DNA of 10,050 nucleotides from an uncultured Oscillospiraceae bacterium (GTDB lineage: Bacteria > Bacillota > Clostridia > Oscillospirales > Acutalibacteraceae): assembly GCA_900543795.1 (NCBI GenBank), contig UQSH01000052.1, forward strand, positions 1 through 10,050, in the 5' to 3' direction. The position numbers and the translations under genes are program-made. Under the pieces are notes generated by a model, which was not told where the DNA came from, made no database searches, and saw only the letters and a list, made by a program, of their open reading frames with translations. Of the stretch, positions 1-7,125 are shown piece by piece (within the stretch, counting starts at the first letter, position 1; each line of letters starts with the position of its first letter).

Positions 1-127
1 TTACGGAGACGCTATGCAGGAAAAGGCGGAGCATATATTTTTCAGTGATTATTCCGAAGTAACTCAAATTATTGAGCGGGAAAAGGCTGCTGCTTTTAAT
101 TACTTAAAAAATGCGCTTTCAAATTAA
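1..127 (+). CDS. C-terminal end of a probable polysaccharide pyruvyl transferase family protein (5' end outside window)
   Basis: An open frame enters the window with its first complete codon at base 2 and stops at TAA 125-127, leaving 41 residues. The fragment is Glu/Lys-rich and helical and ends EREKAAAFNYLKNALSN. This resembles the C-terminal helix (acidic, then Lys-Ser/Ala, then F/YLKNAL) seen in many polysaccharide pyruvyl transferases, which add ketal-pyruvate or act in related steps on cell-surface sugars. The gene ends 17 bases before the next start, so the two are probably cotranscribed. In Clostridia such enzymes are often paired with an F420 hydrogenase beta-subunit-like protein, as here. 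No catalytic part is visible, so the family call rests on a short tail plus context. Confidence 0.5.
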   Translation, partial: YGDAMQEKAEHIFFSDYSEVTQIIEREKAAAFNYLKNALSN

Positions 128-144
128 TTATTTGAGGTATAGCT

Positions 145-1305
145 ATGATTGAAATAAACAAAAGCACCTGCGTCGGTTGCGAGGCGTGTGTTAACATTTG
201 CCCAAAAAATTCAATCCGAATGGTGCAGGACAGTGAGGGCTTCTTTTATCCGGAGATTGATAAAAGCACCTGCATTAACTGCGGCTTATGCAGCCGAGCC
301 TGCATAGCGGAGCAATCATTAAAAAAAGACGAAAAAACCGAAATATGCTATGCAGCCTATGCAAAAAGCGAGGAGATAAGAAGCGCAAGCACCTCCGGCG
401 GAGTTTTTTCACTTTTGGCAGAATATGTTATTAATAATAACGGTGCCGTTTACGGAGCCTCCTATAATTCAAACGACAATTCTGTTCACCACATACGAAT
501 TGACCGCATTGATGACCTTAATCAACTGCGTTCGAGCAAATATATTCAAAGCCATATAGACAATTCCTATTCTCTTGCAAGGCAGGACCTTGAAGACGGA
601 AGGCTTGTTTTGTTCAGCGCAACAGGCTGCCAGGCAGACGGATTGCTGAAATTTTTGAACAAGCAATATGAAAATCTTATTTTGGTTGATGTTGCCTGCC
701 ACGGAGTTCCGAGCGAGGGCGTTTGGAAGAAATATTTGAATTATCTTGATTTCAACAAGCCTGCTTCTGTTTGCTTCCGAAATAAAAAAACGGGCTGGGA
801 GCAATCCTCACTTATCATTACGGACGGCGAAAAAACATATTCAAAAACATATTATAACGATATATTCGTTTCCTTATTTTTAGCAGACATTATTTTGCGA
901 AAATCCTGCTTCAACTGCCCCTCCAAATCATTAAACAGAGGCTCCGACTTAACAATAGCTGATTTTTGGGGAATAAAAAATGTTGACGCCGATATGTTCA
1001 ACGAAAACGGAGTTTCACTTGTTTTGATTAACTCCGACAAGGGTAAAAAAGTGTTTGACGCAATCTCAAAGGAAACGGTTTTCAAAGAGGAAAGCCTTGA
1101 TGAAGCGTTGAAATATAACCCAAGCATCATTTCGTCATCTAAGCCGCACGAAGCAAGAAACGGCTTTTTTGAGGATTTAAGCAAAACTGATACTCCGGAT
1201 TTTTCAAGGCTTTACGACAAATACTGCGTTTTCTTCGGAAAAAGCCTTTGCGGAAAAGCTGTGATAAAAGCAAAACGCATAATAAAAAGAATTCTAAACA
1301 AGTAG
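145..1305 (+). CDS. Coenzyme F420 hydrogenase/dehydrogenase beta-subunit family iron-sulfur protein
   Basis: A 386-residue protein. The N-terminus carries two 4Fe-4S ferredoxin-type motifs, C9-x2-C12-x2-C15-x3-C19-P and C43-x2-C46-x2-C49-x3-C53; the second lacks the usual trailing proline. The rest matches the FrhB-type fold: STSGGVFSLL at 82-91, SSKYIQ at 130-135, a TGCQ segment with C162, CHG with C185, CFRNK at 210-214, and C255-x2-C258 before KSLNRGSDLTIADFWG. In this family these cysteines bind further iron-sulfur clusters and the domain can bind flavin. The start ATG has GAGG at 134-137, seven bases upstream. Most Clostridia do not make F420, and in polysaccharide loci these proteins are thought to be redox partners of unknown substrate. 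A role beside the upstream pyruvyl transferase is inferred from position only. Confidence 0.85.
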   Translation: MIEINKSTCVGCEACVNICPKNSIRMVQDSEGFFYPEIDKSTCINCGLCSRACIAEQSLKKDEKTEICYAAYAKSEEIRSASTSGGVFSLLAEYVINNNGAVYGASYNSNDNSVHHIRIDRIDDLNQLRSSKYIQSHIDNSYSLARQDLEDGRLVLFSATGCQADGLLKFLNKQYENLILVDVACHGVPSEGVWKKYLNYLDFNKPASVCFRNKKTGWEQSSLIITDGEKTYSKTYYNDIFVSLFLADIILRKSCFNCPSKSLNRGSDLTIADFWGIKNVDADMFNENGVSLVLINSDKGKKVFDAISKETVFKEESLDEALKYNPSIISSSKPHEARNGFFEDLSKTDTPDFSRLYDKYCVFFGKSLCGKAVIKAKRIIKRILNK

Positions 1306-1321
1306 CAAAAGAGGATAAGCA

Positions 1322-2383
1322 ATGCAACAGGAATGGAAAAAAAATTTAAGAGATATTGATCCCTATGTTCCGGGCGAGCAGAGCAAGGAAAAAAACATCG
1401 TTAAAATTAACGCTAACGAAAACCCCTATCCGCCATCGCCCGAGGCTATCAAGGCAATCAATGAATTTGACTGCAACCGTTTGCGCTTTTATCCCGATGC
1501 AAATGCGCTTGAATTTAAAAAGGCACTTGCCGAATTTTACGGGGCTTCGGTTGAAAATGTTTTTCTCGGCAACGGCTCCGACGATGTTCTTGCGCTTTCA
1601 TTTCAGGCATTTTTCAACGGCGATAAGCCGATTGCTTATCCGGATATAACATATAGCTTTTACCCCGTTTGGTGCAGGCTTTTTAATATTCCTTATAAAA
1701 ACTATCCGCTTGACGATAATTTCAGAATTAATCCCGAGGACTACAAGGAGGAAAACGGCGGAGTTATTATACCGAATCCCAATGCACCAACCTCTCTCGG
1801 CGAGGGCAGAGAATTTATTGAAAAAATTATGGAATATAACAAGGACAGCGTTGTTATTATTGACGAGGCTTATGTTGATTTCGGCGGCTATTCAAGCGTT
1901 GAGCTGACGAAAAAATATGAAAACCTTCTTGTTACGGGAACATTTTCAAAAAGCAGAAGCCTTGCAGGAATGAGAATAGGCTACGCCATAGGAAGCAAGG
2001 CACTTATCAGCGTGCTTGAAGCGGTTAAAAATTCATACAACAGCTATACGCTGAACAGCGTTTCAATGGCGGCGGGAACAGCCGCAATTAAAGACAGGGC
2101 ATATTTTGAAGGCACAGTTTCAATGGTTGTTGCAACACGGCAAAGAGTTACCGAGGAGCTTCGTGCTCTTGGCTTTACCGTTTTAAATTCACAGACTAAT
2201 TTCATTTTTGCAACACACGATAAGGAAAATATTAAGGATTATTTTGAATGGCTTAAAGAGCAAAAGGTTTTCATAAGATATTTCAATCTGCCGAGAATAA
2301 ACAATTATGTAAGAATAACAATCGGAACAGATAGCGAAATGAATATATTTCTTGAAAAAACAAGGGAATACTTAAACAGATAA
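1322..2383 (+). CDS. hisC: Histidinol-phosphate aminotransferase-type PLP enzyme
   Basis: A 353-residue, full-length fold-type I aminotransferase. Visible hallmarks are the N-terminal NANENPYPPSP segment, Y57-P-D, the phosphate-cup GNGSDD at 83-88, PNPNAPTS at 151-158 with the PLP-ring Asn, D181 and Y184 in IIDEAYVDF, the Schiff-base Lys210 in GTFSKSRSLAGMRIG with Arg218, and YVRITIGT near the C-terminus with carboxylate-binding Arg331. In HisC these residues catalyse glutamate-dependent amination of imidazole-acetol phosphate in histidine synthesis. Relatives with the same signature act on aromatic 2-oxo acids or in cobalamin and surface-sugar pathways. GAGG at 1311-1314 sits seven bases before the ATG, and the upstream gene ends 16 bases earlier. 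No other his gene is visible, so the substrate is uncertain even though the family is clear. Confidence 0.82.
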   Translation: MQQEWKKNLRDIDPYVPGEQSKEKNIVKINANENPYPPSPEAIKAINEFDCNRLRFYPDANALEFKKALAEFYGASVENVFLGNGSDDVLALSFQAFFNGDKPIAYPDITYSFYPVWCRLFNIPYKNYPLDDNFRINPEDYKEENGGVIIPNPNAPTSLGEGREFIEKIMEYNKDSVVIIDEAYVDFGGYSSVELTKKYENLLVTGTFSKSRSLAGMRIGYAIGSKALISVLEAVKNSYNSYTLNSVSMAAGTAAIKDRAYFEGTVSMVVATRQRVTEELRALGFTVLNSQTNFIFATHDKENIKDYFEWLKEQKVFIRYFNLPRINNYVRITIGTDSEMNIFLEKTREYLNR

Positions 2384-2394
2384 AAACAGACAGT

Positions 2395-2435
2395 AAAAAA
2401 GCAGGCAGCGTTCAAGCTGTCTGCTTTCTCTTTTT
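2395..2435. terminator. Bidirectional intrinsic terminator between the convergent aminotransferase and clpC genes
   Basis: Arms 2399-2409 and 2416-2426 form an 11-bp stem with one G-T wobble and a six-base loop. On the plus strand it is followed by TCTC then TTTTT (2431-2435). On the minus strand it is followed by six T (complement of A 2395-2400). It can therefore end both the plus-strand transcript of the aminotransferase operon and the minus-strand clpC transcript, whose stop codon lies at 2443-2445. Confidence 0.85.
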
Positions 2436-2442
2436 GGGGATA

Positions 2443-4866
2443 CTATTCAAAAACGAACTCGCCGTTTTTATAATCAACCGTGCATTTTCCGCCCTGTGCA
2501 ATTTTCTTTTCAAGAATAAGCTCTGAAAGCGGATCCTCAATTTTTTGCTGAATTGCACGCCTAAGCGGTCTTGCGCCGTAAACCTTATCAAAGCCTGCAT
2601 CGGCAAGAGCTGAAATTGCTTCATCCTTAAAATCAATATCAATATCCATATCTTTAAGGCGCTTTGTTAAGCTTTTGAGCATACGCCTTGCAATTTCCTC
2701 AATATCCTGCTTTTCAAGCTGATTGAAAACGATTATCTCGTCTATTCTGTTAAGGAATTCGGGCTTAAAGGTTTTCTTCAAATCCTCCATAACAAGCTCT
2801 TCAATGTTTTTGGCGGCTCCCTCTCCGCTTTCAAAGCCGAGAGCCTGCTTATTATCAACAATCTTTGATGCGCCCACATTTGAGGTCATTATGATGATTG
2901 AATTTTTAAATGAAACCTTTCTGCCCTTTGAATCGGTTAAAACACCGTCTTCAAGAATTTGAAGAAGCATATTGAAAACATCGGGATGTGCCTTTTCAAT
3001 CTCATCAAAAAGGACTACCGAGTACGGCTTTCTTCTTATTTTTTCGGTAAGCTGACCGCCCTCGTCAAATCCAACATATCCGGGAGGTGAGCCGATAAGC
3101 TTTGAAACCGTGTGCTTTTCCATATACTCGCTCATATCAAGCTTGATGATTGCATCCTCCGAGCCGAACATTGCCTCTGCAAGAGATTTGCAAAGCTCTG
3201 TTTTGCCGACACCCGTCGGTCCGAGGAAGATAAACGAGCCGAGAGGTCTTGACGGATTTTTAATTCCTACTCTGCCTCGCCTGATTGCCTTTGAGATTGC
3301 GCTGACTGCCTTATCCTGACCGACAATTCTTTCGTGCAAAATATTTTCCATATTAAGAAGTCTTTCAGACTCCTCCTTTGTAAGCTGGGTTACGGGAATG
3401 CCCGACCAAGCGGAAACAACATTTGCAATATCCTCGGTTGTAACCTCCTTGATTTCTCTTGACGAGCAGTTTTTCCACTTTTCCTTTTCGCCGTCAAGAA
3501 GCGTTTGAAGCTCCTTTTCCTTATCACGAAGCTTAGCGGCGCTTTCAAAATTCTGCTCCTTAACTGCGGCGGCCTTTTCTTCTTTAAGGCGTTTAATTTC
3601 CTGCTCCATACTTTTTAAGTTCGGAGGCACGGTATAGGATTTAAGCCTTACACGGGAAGCCGCCTCATCAATAAGGTCTATTGCCTTATCAGGCAAAAAT
3701 CTGTCTGCAATATATCGTGAGCTCATTTTAACTGCGTTTTTGATTGCCTCATCGGAAATCTTAACCTTGTGATGAGCCTCATATTTATCACGCAAGCCTT
3801 TAAGAATTTCTATTGCCTCTTCCTCGGTGGGCTCGCCAACCGTTACGCTTTGGAATCGGCGTTCAAGAGCTGCGTCCTTTTCAATATTCTTTCTGTATTC
3901 ATCAATAGTTGTTGCGCCTATAACCTGAATTTCGCCTCTTGCAAGGGCGGGTTTAAGGATATTTGCCGCATCAACTGCACCCTCTGCCGCACCTGCGCCT
4001 ATAATAGTGTGAACCTCATCAATAAAGAGGATAATATTTTTTGCCTCCTTAACCTCGTTCATAGCTTTTTTGATACGCTCCTCAAAATCGCCTCTGTACT
4101 TTGTTCCGGCAACCATCGAGGTTAAATCAAGGGCAATAATTTTTTTGCCCGCAAGCATTTCGGGAACCTCATCTTTAACAATTTTAAGCGCAAGTCCCTC
4201 AGCAATAGCGGTTTTGCCGACACCGGGCTCACCAATAAGGCAGGGGTTGTTTTTAGTTCTTCTTGAAAGAATTTGAACAACCCTTTCAATCTCCTTTTCT
4301 CTGCCGATAACGGGATCTATCTTTCCGTCGCGTGCTTTTTCCGTTAAATCCGTTCCGAATTCATCAAGGGTGGGTGTTGTGCTTTTTCCTTTTTTGCCCG
4401 ACCTTGAGCCCTTTAAATCACCGTCTGACCTGCTGTATTTTTCAGCAAACTCTTGGATGAAGCTTTCCTCGTCAACCGAGCAAGCATTAAGTATTTTTAC
4501 CGCACCCGAATCCGTTTCACGAAGAAGAGCAAGCAAAATGTGCTCTGTGCCCACGAAGGAATTTCTCATTCCCCTTGCAATTTGGAATGCAATTTCAAGA
4601 ATTCTCTTTGCGGTGGGAGTGAAATCATTGGGCGAAAGAGCCGTTGGATTTCCAACCCCCGTATTTTCCTTAATTATATTTTCAACTGCTTCGAGGGTTA
4701 CTCCCTTATCGGCAAGCAAATCAACGCCAACGCTTGTTCCCTCTTTTAAAATGCCTAAAAGTATGTGCTCCGAGCCGATATAGGTGTGGCCGAAATTTTC
4801 AGCCGCCTTAACGGCAAGGTTCATAACATCATTTGCTTTTTGAGTGAAATTATTAAATCTATACAT
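2443..4866 (-). CDS. clpC: ClpC, Hsp100/Clp AAA+ unfoldase of the ClpCP protease
   Basis: A 807-residue ATPase that unfolds proteins and feeds them to ClpP. It has two Clp N-terminal repeats (about 5-145), then AAA-1 with Walker A GEPGVGKT at 212-219 and Walker B D283-E284. A UVR-type coiled middle domain follows (about 418-455). AAA-2 has Walker A GPTGVGKT at 549-556, Walker B D621-E622 and pore loop GYVG. The ClpP-docking loop reads LGF at 676-678. Glutamates 33 and 108, both in G-S/T-EHILL, match the two phosphoarginine-binding glutamates known in B. subtilis ClpC. ATG 4866 is preferred over an in-frame TTG at 4887 because it has a strong ribosome site and the family's normal N-terminus. 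It is the last gene of the ctsR operon, 35 bases after mcsB, and ends at a hairpin terminator. All catalytic motifs look intact. Confidence 0.97.
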   Translation of the reverse strand: MYRFNNFTQKANDVMNLAVKAAENFGHTYIGSEHILLGILKEGTSVGVDLLADKGVTLEAVENIIKENTGVGNPTALSPNDFTPTAKRILEIAFQIARGMRNSFVGTEHILLALLRETDSGAVKILNACSVDEESFIQEFAEKYSRSDGDLKGSRSGKKGKSTTPTLDEFGTDLTEKARDGKIDPVIGREKEIERVVQILSRRTKNNPCLIGEPGVGKTAIAEGLALKIVKDEVPEMLAGKKIIALDLTSMVAGTKYRGDFEERIKKAMNEVKEAKNIILFIDEVHTIIGAGAAEGAVDAANILKPALARGEIQVIGATTIDEYRKNIEKDAALERRFQSVTVGEPTEEEAIEILKGLRDKYEAHHKVKISDEAIKNAVKMSSRYIADRFLPDKAIDLIDEAASRVRLKSYTVPPNLKSMEQEIKRLKEEKAAAVKEQNFESAAKLRDKEKELQTLLDGEKEKWKNCSSREIKEVTTEDIANVVSAWSGIPVTQLTKEESERLLNMENILHERIVGQDKAVSAISKAIRRGRVGIKNPSRPLGSFIFLGPTGVGKTELCKSLAEAMFGSEDAIIKLDMSEYMEKHTVSKLIGSPPGYVGFDEGGQLTEKIRRKPYSVVLFDEIEKAHPDVFNMLLQILEDGVLTDSKGRKVSFKNSIIIMTSNVGASKIVDNKQALGFESGEGAAKNIEELVMEDLKKTFKPEFLNRIDEIIVFNQLEKQDIEEIARRMLKSLTKRLKDMDIDIDFKDEAISALADAGFDKVYGARPLRRAIQQKIEDPLSELILEKKIAQGGKCTVDYKNGEFVFE

Positions 4867-4873
4867 AAATATT

Positions 4874-4879
4874 CCTCCC
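4874..4879 (-). promoter_or_regulatory. Ribosome binding site that fixes the clpC start
   Basis: On the minus strand GGGAGG lies seven bases before ATG 4866. It falls inside the extended reading frame that begins at TTG 4887, which has no comparable site, so the longer N-terminus is unlikely. Confidence 0.85.
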
Positions 4880-4901
4880 AACTCCAAGAGGAATTACCCT
4901 C

Positions 4902-5894
4902 TTAGTTTAGTTTGCTTCTTATTATCTCTGCCCTTTGCTTCGGTGCAAGCTCCGGCTCGTCCTCGCAGCCTGCGGAGGAAATTATATTTCCGTCTGCAAG
5001 AGTGTGGATAAGCTCCGACACCGTGCTTAAATCAATATCGAAAAAGCCAAGCGCAATGCCAAGCCTAACATCCGAGGCAAGAGTTATAAATTCGGGGAAG
5101 GTTAAACGCCTTGCCATTTTAAGTGTGCCCAGGCTTCTGTATAATTTATCCTCCCGAATTTCACTTCTTTTCATAGTTGAACGAAGATTTCTTTCCTGCA
5201 TAACTATCTGCGAAGCAATTGATTTGATATTTTCAATTGCGGATTTTTCCGTTATGCCGAGAGAAACATGATTTGTTAGCATATAAAAGGCTCCGTTATC
5301 GCTGTAAAGCGGACGAAGAGTTAAGCCAAGCTTGCCAACAAGTGAAGCAAGCCTGCCTATTGAATTATTTTCCTTTATTGCAGGAAGGTGCAAGCCCAGC
5401 GAAATTTTAAGCCCTGTGCCGAGATTTATGGGACTTGCCGTTAAAAAGCCGAGCCTTTCATCAAAGGCAATCGGAAGTGAGGAAAGAAAAACGTTATCGG
5501 TTTTATCTGCCTTTTGATATGCCTTTTCAATATCAAAGCCGCTTGCAAAGGCGTTTATTCTTATATGGTCTTCCTCACAGAGCATAACAGAAACGCTTTC
5601 ATCATAGGAAACAAGAAACGCTCCCTGCTCTCTTGCAAATTCAGGGCTAATCAACTGCCTTTCGGCATAAGCCGCCGCCTGTGCATGTGATTTTGACGAT
5701 AAATCAACAAGGTCAAAATCCCCTGCAAGCTCCGAGTTTTTAACGCAGGCATAAAGCTTTTTAACCGTGTTGCGCTTTATGTCGTTGCTCATTTTTGTTT
5801 TAAATGGTGTGTCGCTTAAATTTCTTGCGAGCCTAACCCTTGAAAACATAACAACATCGTTATCTGCTCCGATTTCGCTGTACCACCTGCTCAT
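4902..5894 (-). CDS. mcsB: McsB, protein-arginine kinase family, with unusual active-site residues
   Basis: A 330-residue guanidino-kinase-fold protein. McsB phosphorylates arginines, marking proteins for ClpCP and inactivating CtsR. Kept features are the ATP-binding SRVRLARN at 18-25, CEEDHIRI at 106-113, and NLGTG then HLPAI around 157-172. Three departures stand out against B. subtilis/Geobacillus McsB as recalled. The catalytic-loop Cys (T-S/A-C-P-T-N) is Ser154 in TASPIN. The following Arg (GTGLR) is Lys163. The specificity loop after Arg194, normally YGEGSEA-x-GN with a catalytic Glu, is about four residues shorter and reads YSDNGAF. The C-terminal RDxxRA phosphoarginine motif reads APKQRA at 317-322. 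The ORF is otherwise open and colinear, two bases from mcsA, with GGAGG inside the mcsA end, so translation is probably coupled. It may have weak, altered or no kinase activity. Confidence 0.92.
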   Translation of the reverse strand: MSRWYSEIGADNDVVMFSRVRLARNLSDTPFKTKMSNDIKRNTVKKLYACVKNSELAGDFDLVDLSSKSHAQAAAYAERQLISPEFAREQGAFLVSYDESVSVMLCEEDHIRINAFASGFDIEKAYQKADKTDNVFLSSLPIAFDERLGFLTASPINLGTGLKISLGLHLPAIKENNSIGRLASLVGKLGLTLRPLYSDNGAFYMLTNHVSLGITEKSAIENIKSIASQIVMQERNLRSTMKRSEIREDKLYRSLGTLKMARRLTFPEFITLASDVRLGIALGFFDIDLSTVSELIHTLADGNIISSAGCEDEPELAPKQRAEIIRSKLN

Positions 5895-5896
5895 AA

Positions 5897-6412
5897 TTAA
5901 CCCTCCTCGGACAAGCCTTTAATTTTATCTCTTAAAACGGCGGCGTCTTCAAATCTTTGATCCTTTACCGCCTGTTTAAGCTCTTCCTTGAGCCTTGTGA
6001 GCTCATCCTTTTCCTGCGGCTTTTCCTCCTTTTCGGGAACCTCTGAATATGAAATATGCTTACCTATATGGCTTGTGTTGCCGTGAAGCTTAACGATTGA
6101 CGGTTCAAGCTTATCGGAAAACTTTGAATAACAGTTTGAGCAACCGACTCTGCCGCTGTTTATAATATCATTGAAGGTTGAGCCGCAGTTTTCGCATCTA
6201 TCTACACCCGAAAGAATGTTCATAGACGGAATACCTGCTCCTAAAAGGTTTCCGAGAAAGCTATCTGCAAACATATTTTCCGGCATAAAGCTATCCATCA
6301 AGCCCATTTCCCTTGCACAGTCGCTGCAAAGGTGCATTTCGGTTACTTCGCCGTTTATATTCTGCTTAAAATATGTGGTTGCTTCATTTTGATTACAATG
6401 TTGACATTTCAT
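5897..6412 (-). CDS. mcsA: McsA, zinc-binding activator of McsB with UVR domain
   Basis: A 171-residue protein with four CxxC pairs (C3/C6, C29/C32, C73/C76, C91/C94), which in McsA bind zinc and support contact with McsB and CtsR. The C-terminal UVR motif (about 137-168) has TRLKEELKQAVKDQRFEDAA followed by LRDKIK, similar to the UVR segment of the ClpC in this operon. Length and layout match the family. AAAGGA at 6423-6428 lies ten bases before the ATG. The gene starts 31 bases after the ctsR stop, and its stop is two bases from the mcsB start. Zinc ligands look complete, so loss of the activator is not the explanation for the odd McsB. Confidence 0.95.
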   Translation of the reverse strand: MKCQHCNQNEATTYFKQNINGEVTEMHLCSDCAREMGLMDSFMPENMFADSFLGNLLGAGIPSMNILSGVDRCENCGSTFNDIINSGRVGCSNCYSKFSDKLEPSIVKLHGNTSHIGKHISYSEVPEKEEKPQEKDELTRLKEELKQAVKDQRFEDAAVLRDKIKGLSEEG

Positions 6413-6443
6413 AATAAAATCATCCTTTCATAAAAATTGGTAT

Positions 6444-6893
6444 TTAATCAATATATGCAATCAGCATTTGCTTTAATTGCTTTGCCCTGACTGCATTTTT
6501 TATTTCGGCAGGCACGCCTTTAAAATTACTGTCTGCCGAGGCGGCTAACAAAAGCTTTGCGCTTTTATCATCAACAAGACCGTGATAATTAAGATTATAT
6601 ATCTGCGCTTTGGCACTTCGCTCATCTATTTCCTCGCCGATGCTTTTTATCAGCGAAACAATTGCGTTTTCCTTTGAAGGCGCCCTTGTTATATAGATAC
6701 AGCCGCCGCCGCCCCTCCTGCTTTCAATTCGGTAGCCCTGCTCGGGAGTGAAGCGGGAGGTTATAACATAATTTATCTGGCTTGGAACACAGCCGATTTG
6801 AGACGCTAAATCGTTTCTTTGAATTTGAATGGTTGATTGGCCGTCATCAAACATATCAAGAATCATATCGGCTATAATATCAGTCATTTTCAT
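6444..6893 (-). CDS. ctsR: CtsR, class III heat-shock gene repressor
   Basis: A 149-residue DNA-binding repressor of clp genes. From ATG 6893, IQIQRNDLASQIGCVPSQIN (about 22-41) leads into a winged helix-turn-helix, and the wing is ESRRGGGGCIYI with the glycine-rich tip at 61-64, the heat-sensing loop in B. subtilis CtsR. Arginines 59-60 match the region McsB phosphorylates there. The C-terminal half is more divergent. ATG 6893 gives the family-typical MKMTDIIADMIL start and has AAGGAG at 6907-6912, though 13 bases away. An upstream ATG at 6920 would add nine residues and has only a weak AAAGG four bases away. It is the first gene of the operon and probably represses itself through the boxes at 6961-7040. 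Confidence 0.93.
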   Translation of the reverse strand: MKMTDIIADMILDMFDDGQSTIQIQRNDLASQIGCVPSQINYVITSRFTPEQGYRIESRRGGGGCIYITRAPSKENAIVSLIKSIGEEIDERSAKAQIYNLNYHGLVDDKSAKLLLAASADSNFKGVPAEIKNAVRAKQLKQMLIAYID

Positions 6894-6960
6894 TTTTTGA
6901 TAATCACTCCTTATTTTCATTAGGCCTTTTGTTTTGTCAAAGCGTTTTTTTACTTTTGAC

Positions 6961-6977
6961 TTTGACTTTCCTTGACC
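6961..6977 (-). promoter_or_regulatory. CtsR operator box 1 (downstream of the transcription start)
   Basis: On the minus strand reads GGTCAAG, GAA, AGTCAAA, which matches the consensus except for one base. A further GTCAAAA follows directly (6953-6960 region). It lies just after the expected start site near 6981, a position where a repressor can act as a roadblock. Confidence 0.8.
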
Positions 6978-6987
6978 TTATGGCTTA

Positions 6988-7016
6988 ATATTAGCACAAA
7001 GGTCAAACAAAGTCAA
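6988..7016 (-). promoter_or_regulatory. Sigma-A-type promoter of the ctsR-mcsA-mcsB-clpC operon
   Basis: On the minus strand TTGACT (7011-7016) and TAATAT (6988-6993) are separated by exactly 17 bases. Transcription should start near 6981, giving a leader of about 85-90 bases before ATG 6893. The -35 box lies inside the central CtsR box. Confidence 0.85.
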
Positions 7017-7017
7017 G
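7001..7017 (+). promoter_or_regulatory. CtsR operator box 2 (overlaps the -35)
   Basis: Reads GGTCAAA, CAA, AGTCAAG. The CtsR consensus is a tandem heptamer R-GTCAAA, N-A-N, R-GTCAAA, so only the last base differs. It covers the -35 box and part of the spacer of the ctsR promoter, where bound repressor would block RNA polymerase. Confidence 0.88.
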
Positions 7018-7023
7018 AGTTTT

Positions 7024-7040
7024 TTTGACTTTTTCTGACT
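7024..7040 (-). promoter_or_regulatory. CtsR operator box 3 (upstream of the -35)
   Basis: On the minus strand reads AGTCAGA, AAA, AGTCAAA, with one mismatch in the first heptamer. It begins seven bases beyond box 2, so it may help cooperative binding. It is the weakest of the three boxes. Confidence 0.65.
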
Positions 7041-7068
7041 TTTAATAAATTGTTCAAAAAAAATCAAT

Positions 7069-7106
7069 AAAAAAGGCAATGCACCCGAATTTTCAGATGC
7101 ACCGCC
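7069..7106 (-). terminator. Intrinsic terminator of the small Gly/Cys-rich gene
   Basis: On the minus strand arms 7106-7093 and 7088-7075 form a 14-bp stem around a four-base loop, followed by six T (complement of 7069-7074). Four pairs are G-U only when read as minus-strand RNA and become A-C mismatches on the plus strand. The hairpin is therefore strand-specific. It starts 20 bases past the stop codon at 7126. Confidence 0.82.
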
Positions 7107-7125
7107 GAATTGATTATTCAGTTAA

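Noticed and set aside
4086..4300. Frames opposite to clpC, mcsB and the F420-family gene as extra genes
   Set aside because: They have no ribosome sites or recognisable motifs and lie wholly inside well-supported genes.
5433..5435. Sequencing error as the cause of the McsB Ser codon
   Set aside because: Cannot be excluded for one base, but the Lys163, shortened loop and missing RDxxRA changes are independent and the frame is intact, so a single error does not explain the pattern.
7089..7110. Direct repeat ATGCACC/CGAATT near the microprotein terminator
   Set aside because: It results from the two imperfectly complementary terminator arms and needs no separate explanation.
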